Shown here in pieces: positions 33,585 to 42,121 of a stretch of 64,000 bases of DNA. Position 1 is the first letter of the stretch; every line of letters starts with the position of its first letter. The DNA is from Candidatus Poribacteria bacterium (lineage in GTDB: Bacteria; Poribacteria; WGA-4E; PCPOR2b). A model generated the notes under the pieces. It searched no databases, was not told the origin of the DNA, and saw only the letters and a list, made by a program, of their open reading frames with translations. The translations under genes and the position numbers were made by a program. Where the stretch lies: positions 124,001 to 188,000 of the forward strand of contig JAJECO010000008.1 in NCBI GenBank assembly GCA_022822005.1. The letters run 5' to 3'.

Positions 33585-34595
33585 TCAGTCTTTTTTCCTA
33601 AATTCTTCGACCGCTTTTGTTGCTTCTAGCGTATCGACTTCCAATAATGCTTCGAGCGCATGGTAACGGACGCCCTTATGCTCGTCTTCCAACGCCTTCA
33701 CCAACACAGGTATGACACCTTGAGCGGAATTTGCCACGCCGCCCAGCGCCGTAGCGGCTTCTTCGCGAATATGCCATTCTTTCGTTTGCAATGCGTCTAT
33801 CAACATCGAGATTGCCTCTTCAACCGGCTCACCGATTTTCCCCAACGCAATGGCAGCGGAGAGGGCAATCTTCTCATCCCCATCCTCCAAGAGTTGTGTT
33901 AATGTCGGCACAGCTGCTTGCGCTGACTTACCAATCTGTCCCAATGCGCCGATAGCGTAGCGGCGTACCCCTTTATCTTCGTCTCCCAATGCCGTTATCA
34001 ATTCTGGCACAGCTGCTTGTGCCGGCTTACCAATCCGTCCAAGTGCTTCGGCGGTCCGACGACGTACCCCCTTATCCTCGTCTTGCAGCGCAACTATTAG
34101 TGTCGGCACAGCTTTGTGCGCCGATTCACCAAGTTTACCCAGCGCTGCCGCAACTTTGGAACGAGCCCGCGGATCTTTATCCTTTAGCGCTGCTATCAGT
34201 GCGGGAACGACATCTTGCGTATGATTTCGGCCAAGCTTCCCCAATATTTCGGCGACCTTGGCACGAACCGTAACATCTTCATCCTGCAATGCTGCTATCA
34301 ACGCGGGAATGGCACCTGTAGCCGGTTTTCCCATTGTGCCCAGTGCCATTGCGGTATATCGACGCACATGTTTATCTTCGTCCTTTAGTGCTTTTACTAA
34401 TAACGGCAGCACTTCTTCTGCATGCCCCTTGCTCGTCCGAACCAATTCCTCGGCAGCAGCGCGGCGGACGACGGGGTTCTCGTCACTGAGTTGTATTTCA
34501 TAAATATCCGCGCTGTGCCCGCTAGAGTCAAACGGTATCACCATCAGAACGACAAAGAACAGAAAGACAGAAAATAACAGTATTCTTGATTTCAT
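33585..34595 (-). CDS. Secreted HEAT-repeat protein
   Basis: A signal peptide (RILLFSVFLFFVVLMVIPF) is followed by about eight regular helical repeats of roughly 39 residues with the pattern ALxDEDxxVRxxxAxALGxxGxxAxxAVPxLI. This is a PBS-lyase/HEAT-like solenoid. Such proteins scaffold others; no catalytic residues are seen. AGGAG precedes the ATG. Repeats are strikingly similar to one another, which suggests recent internal expansion. It follows the secreted LamG/CBM9 block on the same strand, perhaps as part of the same surface system; this is inference. Confidence 0.88.
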   Translation of the reverse strand: MKSRILLFSVFLFFVVLMVIPFDSSGHSADIYEIQLSDENPVVRRAAAEELVRTSKGHAEEVLPLLVKALKDEDKHVRRYTAMALGTMGKPATGAIPALIAALQDEDVTVRAKVAEILGKLGRNHTQDVVPALIAALKDKDPRARSKVAAALGKLGESAHKAVPTLIVALQDEDKGVRRRTAEALGRIGKPAQAAVPELITALGDEDKGVRRYAIGALGQIGKSAQAAVPTLTQLLEDGDEKIALSAAIALGKIGEPVEEAISMLIDALQTKEWHIREEAATALGGVANSAQGVIPVLVKALEDEHKGVRYHALEALLEVDTLEATKAVEEFRKKD

Positions 34596-34795
34596 TTTTT
34601 TTAGTTTCTCCTGAATATGTTTACTGTGAATTTCTATGCAAAGATGTTATATAGCTAACACTTTCCAGATATAAACAGCCGGACTATAGCGCAATTTCGG
34701 ACTGATTGAATAGCGACTCCCGCGCAATGTGCGAGTGCTCTGTCAAGTAAATTATGATAAGTCACTCCCTGATCAGCTCCGACTTCGCCGAGAGT

Positions 34796-34935
34796 CCAAG
34801 ACCCCGATAAATCCCCCGATAGGATCGGGGCAGGCCCGATGAATCCCCGATACATCGGGACAGGCGGGACTCCGACAAGCCGAGAGCAGGTCCCGATTCT
34901 CGGGATTCACGGAACGGAACAGGCGGGATTCAAAG
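34796..34935. repeat. Nested CCCGAT/ATCGGG palindromes
   Basis: Successive CCCGATAAATC, CCCCCGATAGGATCGGGG, CCCGATGAATCCCCGATACA with TCGGGACAGGCGGGAC, and CCCGATTCTCGGG modules occur, separated by short tails. The TCGGGACAxGCGGGAC part is shared with the cluster near 26560-26600. Confidence 0.8.
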
Positions 34936-35133
34936 CAACTTGGATAGCCATATCCAAGCCCGATTTGCGGCGGTGTTGTGGATTTGTCAATCCACAACGA
35001 GCAGGACCATTAGCATTTATCTGACAGTGTACTAGGTCTCTTGTGCAGTGGATTTGTCAATCCACTGTGAGCAGCGGTGGCTCGGTTTAGCTCCGATCCG
35101 TCCAGTTTATAACATTGCATATAATTAGCAACT
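34936..35133. repeat. GTGGATTTGTCAATCCAC family, copy 1 (double)
   Basis: CTTGGATAGCCATATCCAAG, TTGTGGATTTGTCAATCCAC and a second GCAGTGGATTTGTCAATCCA unit are followed by a CTCGGTTTAGCTCC tail and AATTAGCAACT. The same succession is at 37224-37333 and 57876-58028. Confidence 0.85.
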
Positions 35134-35157
35134 TAAATTGTCGCATCTACATATGCC

Positions 35158-36219
35158 TTACGCTTTCCAAAACACTGGAACACCGAGTTCACCCGCCAAA
35201 TCCGCCAGTCCTCCCAAATGATCTTGATGTAGCGGCAGTCCGTTTTGGCTCCACTCTGCGTGTTTCATCGCCTCCAACTCGCCGGGGAAGTAGACCTGAT
35301 CGAACCCATCGGCAGGGGGACTCGACCGAAGTTTATGAATCTCCCGATCGATCTCCTCCGTGAACTCGTCAAGCGGCACAAAGCTATCGATGTTGATTGC
35401 GTAGTAGAACAGCCCTGACCCCTGTTTGTCGAGCGGAACATCGTCCGCATGGTTGACGGTTGCAATCATACCTGAGAGGGGACCTGCCAAGGCGTCTACC
35501 GCCAGTGCGAGGGCGTACCCCTTCGCGCCGCCCATCGGCAAGAGGACGTGCGCTTCGTTGGGGTCGTCGGTTTCGTTGCCATCCTTGTCCAATACCCAAC
35601 CTGAGGTTAACCTGTCTCCGTATAGCCGCCGCGTACCAACCCTGCCCCATGCTGAAACACCGCACGCCATATCAAGAAGAATTGGAGGTTCTGTTTTCGC
35701 GGGGATGGCATAAGAGAATGGATTGTTCCCGACAACGCGCGTCTTCCCGCCAAAGGGTGCGACCCCTGGACCGCTGGTCGATGTGCTGAACCCAATCATA
35801 CCGTGTTTGAGGGCAAGCATCGCGGTAGCGCTCGCAGCACCAAAGTGATTGGTGGCAAACGCACCGACTGCAGCGATACCGGCGACCTTCGCCTTTTCAA
35901 TCGCTAATTCCATTGAGAATTTACCCGCTACATGTCCCAAGCAACGATCACCGTTGACACGTGCAAACGCGGGACCTTCGCGGACAATCGTGAGATTCGG
36001 GGTGGGATTGATTCTGCCCCCCAGAATGCCCCGGACGTAACCCGCGAGCGCACGCGTTCCGTGGGAATGAATGCCGTGCAGATCTGTCTCCACTTGAAGA
36101 TGCGCGACCGCATCGGCATCCGCTTTCGGCACACCCGCTTTTTGGTACAATTGACTGGCAAATCCTTTTAATTCATCAGCATTAACAACAATATCTTGAT
36201 CAGTAGGTTCAAATTTCAT
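35158..36219 (-). CDS. Ldh family oxidoreductase (malate/lactate/ureidoglycolate dehydrogenase type)
   Basis: An NAD-dependent enzyme of the Ldh2/MDH2 family with its own fold. The signature DLHGIHSHGTRAL carries catalytic His, and AVGAFATNHFGAAS plus GVAPFGGKTRVVGNNP and PMGGAKGYALALAVD match the family. Substrates of relatives are 2-hydroxy acids such as malate, sulfolactate, ureidoglycolate or 2,3-diketogulonate. The ATG at 36219 with GAGGTG before it is preferred to 36234. It lies near other sugar-acid genes. Confidence 0.9.
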   Translation of the reverse strand: MKFEPTDQDIVVNADELKGFASQLYQKAGVPKADADAVAHLQVETDLHGIHSHGTRALAGYVRGILGGRINPTPNLTIVREGPAFARVNGDRCLGHVAGKFSMELAIEKAKVAGIAAVGAFATNHFGAASATAMLALKHGMIGFSTSTSGPGVAPFGGKTRVVGNNPFSYAIPAKTEPPILLDMACGVSAWGRVGTRRLYGDRLTSGWVLDKDGNETDDPNEAHVLLPMGGAKGYALALAVDALAGPLSGMIATVNHADDVPLDKQGSGLFYYAINIDSFVPLDEFTEEIDREIHKLRSSPPADGFDQVYFPGELEAMKHAEWSQNGLPLHQDHLGGLADLAGELGVPVFWKA

Positions 36220-36258
36220 TTTGACACCTCGCAAGATTATGTGACATGTGGTGCATAA

Positions 36259-36340
36259 TAACCAATCGCGCTAGTTTGCAGCTGTTGATAACGTGAAACG
36301 TGATGCGTGAAACGTAAAAATCATTGGTTCAGCAGTTCAT
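36259..36340 (+). repeat. ACCAAT/ATTGGT-bounded repeat, copy 3
   Basis: ACCAATCGCGCTAGTTTGCA, TTGATAACGTGAAACGTGAT, GCGTGAAACGTAAAAA and CATTGGTTCAG succeed each other. The copy sits between the Ldh-family and amidohydrolase genes and matches 5516-5580 (inverted) and 20357-20440. Confidence 0.8.
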
Positions 36341-36352
36341 TTTCTTCCTACC

Positions 36353-37180
36353 CTACTCTCCAAATTTCCACACCTTCAGCGCTGCTTTACTGAATAACCA
36401 TTCCTTGTCTGAATCTGTGAGGAAGTCCAGATGCGTACTGAACATTTCCAGCGCAGGCAGATACCCAACCCCTTTCAGCACACCCGGAAAGTTGGTGCCC
36501 CACATCAACCGTTCCGGTCCGAAGGCATCGTATAGACGACGAAACGTCGGGAATGTATCCTCGTGCGGGTATGGCAGCTTCGATTTATGGGATTGGGGCG
36601 TTAATTTCACATAGACCTTCGGATACCGTGCCATATTGAGCACGTTGCTAAGCAGCGGATATGGTGGATCTTCGTCCGTGGGTGCACCGCCGATATGGTC
36701 CAGTACAACGGGGACATTTGGGAAACGGGCGATAATGGGTTCGACAGCGGGCAGGTGGGTTGCAGGACCGTACACAATGAAGCAGACCCCCAAATCCTCA
36801 GCGCGTCGCCATATCGGGTCTTGATCGGGTGCCGCCCATTCTGCGGGATCGTCTGCCCGTGCCAAGTGTATCCTAAGTCCGCCGAATTTATCCTCCCGAA
36901 CCAGCCGTTCAAGCTGATCGGGCGCATCAGGCGCATGGCGATCTACTAACCCGATTGCAGCGTACCTGTCCGGGAAACGTCGAAGACATTCCGCTACATA
37001 TCGGTTGTCAAAGCGATAATAGATTGGCTGCACGATAACGGCTTTATCTACCCCTGCCGCATCCATTGTATCGTTCAGCAACTCGACCGGTGCTCCCTCA
37101 TCCGCCGCCTTGCTACCGTCAGCAAACGGATAACGCGAAAAATCCTCACTCCAAACGTGCAAATGCGTGTCAATAATCAT
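36353..37180 (-). CDS. Amidohydrolase-2 family protein with altered catalytic Asp
   Basis: Paralogous to 20602-21423, with IDTHLHVW metal site, VQPIYYRFDNRYVAE, VLDHIGGAP and PKVYVKL segments in the same order. The late active-site motif GTDWP reads GTNFPG, so the usual metal or catalytic Asp is Asn. It may be inactive, or use another mechanism. The ATG at 37180 has AGGAAG before it; the longer frame to 37252 lacks a site. The neighbours handle sugar acids, so a lactone substrate is possible. Confidence 0.82.
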   Translation of the reverse strand: MIIDTHLHVWSEDFSRYPFADGSKAADEGAPVELLNDTMDAAGVDKAVIVQPIYYRFDNRYVAECLRRFPDRYAAIGLVDRHAPDAPDQLERLVREDKFGGLRIHLARADDPAEWAAPDQDPIWRRAEDLGVCFIVYGPATHLPAVEPIIARFPNVPVVLDHIGGAPTDEDPPYPLLSNVLNMARYPKVYVKLTPQSHKSKLPYPHEDTFPTFRRLYDAFGPERLMWGTNFPGVLKGVGYLPALEMFSTHLDFLTDSDKEWLFSKAALKVWKFGE

Positions 37181-37223
37181 ATATTTCTTCCTAAAATAGC
37201 CTATGTTGGTAGTGCTAAACCTG

Positions 37224-37333
37224 CTCGGCTTGGATAGGCATATCCAAGCCATCTTTGCGCGTGTGCAGTGGATTTGTCAATCCACTGCGAGCCGTGTTGA
37301 CTCGATTTAGCTTTCATTCCCCCGGTTTGTAAC
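37224..37333. repeat. GTGGATTTGTCAATCCAC family, copy 2
   Basis: CTCGGCTTGGATAGGCATAT and CCAAGCC, then GCAGTGGATTTGTCAATCCA with CTGCGAGC, then ACTCGATTTAGCTTTC and GTTTGTAACGTG follow one another, matching 57894-57990 closely. It lies between the amidohydrolase and the TIM-barrel gene. Confidence 0.88.
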
Positions 37334-37410
37334 GTGATAGATCTAAAAAAATACAAGGGTTGGTAGTGAACGGAGATCTCCGTTCCTTATGTAAAACGTC
37401 AACACACTCT

Positions 37411-38229
37411 CTAGTAGTCAGCGAGCAATTCCCGCAGATGTTTGGTCGCCAGTCTGAGACATTCGTCCGTGTCGTATTTATTGCGGTCACCGCCTTCGAA
37501 TACTATAGACATATTGCCGTTAAAGCCTACCGCTTTCAGGATTTTCAGGATTCGCCCGTAATCGAGCCATTCTTCCTTGCCGCTGTCGATTTTATAAATC
37601 TTAGCGCGGACGTAGGTCGCGTGTGGGGCAGTCGGTTCCAGGTAGTCTTTATAGAGGTCTACGTTCGGATCAAACTCACCGCGTGGGTGAGATCCTACGG
37701 CATTCAACCACTGACCGGTATCCATAATAAAGGTAAAGTTCTCGCGGTCAGTTTCCCGCAGGATGCGTAAAACCTGATCCGCGGTCATCGCAAAGCTGCC
37801 GTTGTTGTGGTTCTGCAATCCCAAAAAGACGCCTTTTTCCGCGGCATAATCGGAGAGTTCTTGGAACCGAGCAATCATCGGAGCCCACAAGGCTTCTTGT
37901 TCTTCCACAGTGTCTGGCCACTTATATCTTGCGAACACGCGAATCATTTGCGCTGAGAGGAAGGATGCCAAGTCGATATCCGCCTTGCCACGCTCGACTG
38001 CGTCGTGCATCTCTTCCTCTGGTCCAACATAGCTACCGGATCCCAGATAACCGATAGGCAAACCGTGTTTCAAGCATAGGATTTTTATACGGCGGAGAAA
38101 ATCGGGATCTCTGGGCAACCCCGATAGATGGAAGTCGATGACATCCAATTCCAATTCGTGTGCAAACTGGATGTGGCTAAGAAATACTGCCTCATCCGTG
38201 GCACGCGCCATCACCCCGAGTTTAATCAT
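37411..38229 (-). CDS. Sugar phosphate isomerase/epimerase (AP endonuclease family 2 TIM barrel)
   Basis: The 272-residue barrel starts IKLGVMARATDEAVFLSHIQ and has GLQNHNNGSFAMT, FIMDTGQWLNA and a late VFEGGDRNKY acidic site, matching the IolE/xylose-isomerase-like metal-dependent family. Such enzymes isomerise or epimerise sugars or inosose. AGGAAAGGA precedes the ATG at a suitable distance. The nearby amidohydrolase and enolase-family genes point to carbohydrate breakdown. Confidence 0.85.
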   Translation of the reverse strand: MIKLGVMARATDEAVFLSHIQFAHELELDVIDFHLSGLPRDPDFLRRIKILCLKHGLPIGYLGSGSYVGPEEEMHDAVERGKADIDLASFLSAQMIRVFARYKWPDTVEEQEALWAPMIARFQELSDYAAEKGVFLGLQNHNNGSFAMTADQVLRILRETDRENFTFIMDTGQWLNAVGSHPRGEFDPNVDLYKDYLEPTAPHATYVRAKIYKIDSGKEEWLDYGRILKILKAVGFNGNMSIVFEGGDRNKYDTDECLRLATKHLRELLADY

Positions 38230-38596
38230 TGTTGCGGTTCCTTTCCTCTGAACCTCTGCTTATTTCCTGCCTACAACTCATAATCGATACTTTCGTTACT
38301 TGAGAAACGCCAAAGCGGTTCGAACAGATATCACATGTCGCCCCTCTGGGGCTTGAGAGAAAGGGGCATCACTCAACTATAAACATGTCGCCCCTCCGGG
38401 GCTAAACCAATCAATGAACCTTTCTTCGTCCCGTTCAGAGGATCCCGAAGTATTGGGACTTTCAGGAATCAGGTATTCCACAACTGAAAACCCTTAAAAT
38501 CCCGATGACGCAACGGGACCAAGCAGCCCGAATATCCTTCAGATAACAATTACGAGCACCTCTACTGGTTGGCTAACGGTATTTCTACCGGGCGGC
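38230..38596. other. Gene-free stretch with paired repeat
   Basis: 367 bp between the TIM-barrel start and the enolase-family stop. It carries the paired GCCCC/GGGGC repeat (38333-38404); the rest shows nothing recognised. Confidence 0.6.
38333..38404. repeat. Paired GCCCC/GGGGC repeat, copy 2
   Basis: The units CATGTCGCCCCTCTGGGGCTT (38334) and CATGTCGCCCCTCCGGGGCT (38384) are 50 bp apart, with ACTATAAA before the second. The loop bases differ from the other copies while the arms stay complementary. Confidence 0.9.
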
Positions 38597-39781
38597 TTAC
38601 CATCCCTTCCAACTCCCATCCGCATGTCGGTATTGTCGATAAGGAAGCGGCTCATACGGCAGGTCATTTAGATCGGACTCCTTCACCGAAATCCCTAACC
38701 CCGGCTCGTCTGAAACATTGACGTGCCCATCCTCTATCCTCCAATCATGTTCGACACAGCGATCGAACAGTGACAGTCGGCTGCTGCTCTCCTGAATGAG
38801 AAAGTTGTTCATGACCGCATCGGCGTGGAGGGTCGCAGCATAACAGAGGGGACCACCGGCATTATGTGGTGCCATGAGCATCTGTTCCGCCGCCGCCAAT
38901 TTGGCGATATCGACCAGTGTGGTAACGCCAAAGCAGTGCGTGACATCCGGCTGCAGAACCGCACACGCCCGATTGTCGATTAATGGTTTGAAGTCGGCAA
39001 TAGTGAACAACTTTTCGCCGGTCGCAATGGGAATCGGGCTTTTCCGCGTGACCTCCATCAGTGCTTCAAGTGACCCGACCTTGACCGGTTCCTCCAAGAA
39101 TAGCGGCTTGAACGGTGCAACACGTCGAGCGAACTCGACGCTTAACTCCGGGATCGGGCTGCCGTGTGCATCCAGCAGGATGTCAAAACCGTCTCCCACC
39201 GCCTCGCGCGCTGCCGCCACACACCCTGTTGAGTGGTCAACCGCTTCTTCATCCATGGGCCAGGTGCGGCTTTCCAGCGGGTTACTTTTGACCCCAGCGT
39301 ATCCCAGCGCCTTGACCTCCTGTGCGGCTTCCGCCGCTTCCTCTGGTGTAGAGAATAGATTCCCGCCACAGTAGACACGAATCCGGTCGCGCCGTTTGCC
39401 ACCCAAAATAGTATGTACCGGCGCACCCCACGCTTTACCGGCAATGTCGTACAGGGCGGCGTTAATCGCCGCGATGGCTGTGCCAAATACGGGACCGCCC
39501 TTCCACGGGAGGCGGTTCGTGATATCCTCAGTCAGTGCGACGACAGGGAGCGGATCCTGATCGATCAGGAGACTTGACCATTCGTGCAGCGTCGCCTCGA
39601 CCGACGGTGTTAACCATTCGCCGCTGCCCTCACCCCAACCGTCGATTCCGGCATCGGTCTCAATCTTCAGGAATAGCCACGGTTTAGAGAGGCTGCCCAA
39701 CAGTTCACCGGTGTGTGGATCGCGAACTGGATCGCCCATGGGAACGTTAAATTTGTAGGTTTTGATGCCTCTAATCTTCAT
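38597..39781 (-). CDS. Mandelate racemase/enolase-family dehydratase (galactonate-dehydratase-like)
   Basis: An enolase-superfamily enzyme of 394 residues. The N-terminal capping domain begins MKIRGIKTYKFNVPMGD, and the barrel carries DILLDAHGSP, LFLEEPV and PIATGEK acidic ligands and LQPDVTHCFG before a catalytic His in LMAPHNAGGPL. Members dehydrate sugar acids such as galactonate or glucarate. The ATG at 39781 starts at the usual family position; the frame to 39856 is a leader. It is divergent from uxuA with a common regulatory gap of 234 bp. Confidence 0.87.
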   Translation of the reverse strand: MKIRGIKTYKFNVPMGDPVRDPHTGELLGSLSKPWLFLKIETDAGIDGWGEGSGEWLTPSVEATLHEWSSLLIDQDPLPVVALTEDITNRLPWKGGPVFGTAIAAINAALYDIAGKAWGAPVHTILGGKRRDRIRVYCGGNLFSTPEEAAEAAQEVKALGYAGVKSNPLESRTWPMDEEAVDHSTGCVAAAREAVGDGFDILLDAHGSPIPELSVEFARRVAPFKPLFLEEPVKVGSLEALMEVTRKSPIPIATGEKLFTIADFKPLIDNRACAVLQPDVTHCFGVTTLVDIAKLAAAEQMLMAPHNAGGPLCYAATLHADAVMNNFLIQESSSRLSLFDRCVEHDWRIEDGHVNVSDEPGLGISVKESDLNDLPYEPLPYRQYRHADGSWKGW

Positions 39782-39955
39782 ATATTTCTTGTCCCTGCTC
39801 AACGCAGAAGGATTGCGATCGAACGTGAAAAGATCAAGACAGATACGCTTGACCATCTGGTCACACCTTTGGAAAATTGTAGCAGAAAGTCAGAACGTGG
39901 TCAATATCAAAGTCCGAGAATCGACACGGACACCTCCATATTTCACAGGATTAGA

Positions 39956-39985
39956 TTCAAAAACAGATCGAAGATAGGTTATACT
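39956..39985 (+). promoter_or_regulatory. Predicted promoter of the uxuA operon
   Basis: TTCAAA (39956-39961) and TATACT (39980-39985) are spaced 18 bp, about 30 bp before the ATG at 40016 with its GGAGGAAG site. It lies in the gap between divergent sugar-acid genes. Confidence 0.55.
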
Positions 39986-40015
39986 ATCTGTAACTATTGG
40001 ATATAGGAGGAAGAT

Positions 40016-41029
40016 ATGAGGATTTGTTCTTATGCGCGGTTGGATGAACGGGATGACTATCTGCGATTCCTAAAACAGTATGGCGTTGACGATGTGGTGC
40101 TCAGTTCTACTTCCCACCCCGACGCCGTCCAACGATTTTCAATCGAGAACAGCACTAAACCGGGCGCACACTGGGATTTTCTCGACCTTGTAATGGTCCG
40201 TAAGCGTTGCGAGGATGCGGGATTAAGGGTCATTGGGATCGAGAATCCGCTGCCATCGTGCTGTTACGACCAAGCTATGTTGGGGCTGCCGGGACGCGAT
40301 CAGCAAATTGAGAATGTGATTATCACCATCCGCAATATGGGCAGGGCGGGTATTCCGGTCTACGGCTACCACTGGATGGTCAACCAACCGGGCGTGACGC
40401 GGAACTCATGGCGCACGTCGCTAACGACCCCGGGGCGTGGTGGTTCACAGGTCAGCAGTTTTGACATGGAAATTGCACAGCACTCGCCTCTGTTCCGTGG
40501 TCGGGAATACACCGATGAAGAGATGTGGGGGAACTACGAGTATTTCATCCAAGCAGTTCTTCCGGAGGCGGAAGCAGCGGGTGTGCGTCTGGCACTCCAC
40601 CCCGACGATCCGCCGTTGGAAAAACTGGGCGGTATCCCACGTCTGTTCCACGATTTCGATGGCTTTAAACGGGGGATGGATATCGCCAACAACAGTCAGG
40701 CGAGCGGTCTCAACTTTTGTCTTGGCAACTGGACAGCGATGGGCACCGACATCCTCGCTGCGATCCGTCATTTTGGAGAACGCGGACAGATCGTCTACGG
40801 ACACGCTCAAGGCGTTCAAGGCACAGTACCGCAATTCCAAGAATGCTTCTTAGATGAGGCGGATTGCGATTTTCTCGCTGTACTACAAGCCTTCAAAGCG
40901 GTTGGGTTTGATAGTGTACTACTTCCCGGTCACTGTCCCCACACGGTCTACGAGAACGAGATTGGTGGACAGGGTTTTGTCTACGCGGTTGGATATCTAA
41001 AAGGACTGCTGAAAGCAGTTGGATGTTAG
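40016..41029 (+). CDS. uxuA: Mannonate dehydratase (UxuA family)
   Basis: A 337-residue TIM-barrel enzyme, dehydrating D-mannonate to 2-keto-3-deoxygluconate in the isomerase route of glucuronate breakdown. The family hallmark RLALHPDDPPLEKLGGIPR (HPDDPP at 195-200) is clear, preceded by the IENPLPSCCYD loop and followed by SGLNFCLGNWTAMG and VLLPGHCPH. It is shorter than E. coli UxuA (394) but near the length of other bacterial forms. GGAGGAAG precedes the ATG. The aldo/keto reductase begins right after it. Confidence 0.82.
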   Translation: MRICSYARLDERDDYLRFLKQYGVDDVVLSSTSHPDAVQRFSIENSTKPGAHWDFLDLVMVRKRCEDAGLRVIGIENPLPSCCYDQAMLGLPGRDQQIENVIITIRNMGRAGIPVYGYHWMVNQPGVTRNSWRTSLTTPGRGGSQVSSFDMEIAQHSPLFRGREYTDEEMWGNYEYFIQAVLPEAEAAGVRLALHPDDPPLEKLGGIPRLFHDFDGFKRGMDIANNSQASGLNFCLGNWTAMGTDILAAIRHFGERGQIVYGHAQGVQGTVPQFQECFLDEADCDFLAVLQAFKAVGFDSVLLPGHCPHTVYENEIGGQGFVYAVGYLKGLLKAVGC

Positions 41030-41037
41030 GGGGAAGG

Positions 41038-41937
41038 ATGCAGTATCGACGATTTGGTAAAACAGATTGGCAGGTCAGTGAGATTGGCTTGGGTGGTTCG
41101 TGGTTTTACGGACGACCAGAGTTTGGACTAAAACCGTTTTCTTACGGTGCCCGTATTGTCGAACGAGCCTTGGAACTGGGGATCAATTACTTTGACACAG
41201 CACCGCTTTACGGTCAGGGGCGTAGCGAGGAGGTGTTAGGCGCTGCCCTGAAAGGTGTGACCGAACCTTACTATCTCGCGACCAAGGTAGGCTATTACCC
41301 GGAACCGTTTGATTATACACGAGATACAGTCTGGCGCGGATTTGAGGCAAGCCTAAAGCGTCTACAACGGGACAAGGTTGACCTGCTGCAGATCCACGAG
41401 GCAGAGCAGGCGGGCAGAGAGGGCATTTTTGGGGCTGGTAGGACGCTGGAAACTCTCTTGGAAATTCGGGAGCAAGGATTGACCCAGCATATCGGCCTGA
41501 CCGGTTCGGACCTGGCGTTGATGCGAGATGTGCTCAAAGAGTCGGACGCTTTTGTTTCGGTGATCACCTTCTGCAAGTATGATCTACTCACGCAGGAAGC
41601 GAAGGACATTCTGGTGCCTACCGCAGCGGAGCGCGATGTTGCTGTAATCACTGCCTCGCCGCTCCACGCGGGACTTTTGGGATCAAAGCGGGAACTGTGG
41701 ATGGAGAATGGGCGGTTTGCCGATCTCTATGATACGTTGGAACAGGTGGAAGCTCTGCTCGCAGATCAACCCGAAGATATTACCCATACTGCCCTGCGCT
41801 ATCTCCTCTCAGATCCACGTGTGTCTATTCTACTATCGGGAGTGGCATCGATTGAGGAGTTGGAGACGTCGGTTTCGATAGCCGACGGGCACTATCTGCC
41901 AGCGGAGCTTATTGCGCAGATTGAAGCAATTGAATGA
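41038..41937 (+). CDS. Aldo/keto reductase
   Basis: A 299-residue NADPH-type AKR barrel. MQYRRFGKTDWQVSEIGLGG, the catalytic segment INYFDTAPLYGQGRSEEVLG (Asp, Tyr), LATKVGYYPEP with Lys, and LLQIHEAE with His are all present. Relatives act on sugars such as L-fucose or rhamnose or on glyoxals. An ATG at 41038, after AGGGGGAAGG, is chosen over 41023, which would overlap the uxuA stop. It forms an operon with uxuA. Confidence 0.9.
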   Translation: MQYRRFGKTDWQVSEIGLGGSWFYGRPEFGLKPFSYGARIVERALELGINYFDTAPLYGQGRSEEVLGAALKGVTEPYYLATKVGYYPEPFDYTRDTVWRGFEASLKRLQRDKVDLLQIHEAEQAGREGIFGAGRTLETLLEIREQGLTQHIGLTGSDLALMRDVLKESDAFVSVITFCKYDLLTQEAKDILVPTAAERDVAVITASPLHAGLLGSKRELWMENGRFADLYDTLEQVEALLADQPEDITHTALRYLLSDPRVSILLSGVASIEELETSVSIADGHYLPAELIAQIEAIE

Positions 41938-42121
41938 ATATGCACAGATGTTTAGGATTTTTGTTTATTCTTTAACACAATCTTAACACTTTTCTTCGCA
42001 GATCTGTGCTATCATATATATATATTAGCAAGGAGCTACGGACGCCCTGTATTCAACTCAGGGAGTTATGTGCGGAACTCAAGGATAGGAACCTTCGCGC
42101 CGGAATTGAAGGGGGATATGG

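Larger units (their letters stand above)
34596..35157. other. Gene-free stretch filled with palindromic repeats
   Basis: 562 bp between the HEAT-repeat gene and the Ldh-family gene. It holds nested CCCGAT/ATCGGG palindromes (34796-34935) and a copy of the GTGGATTTGTCAATCCAC family (34936-35133). I see no protein gene. Confidence 0.75.
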
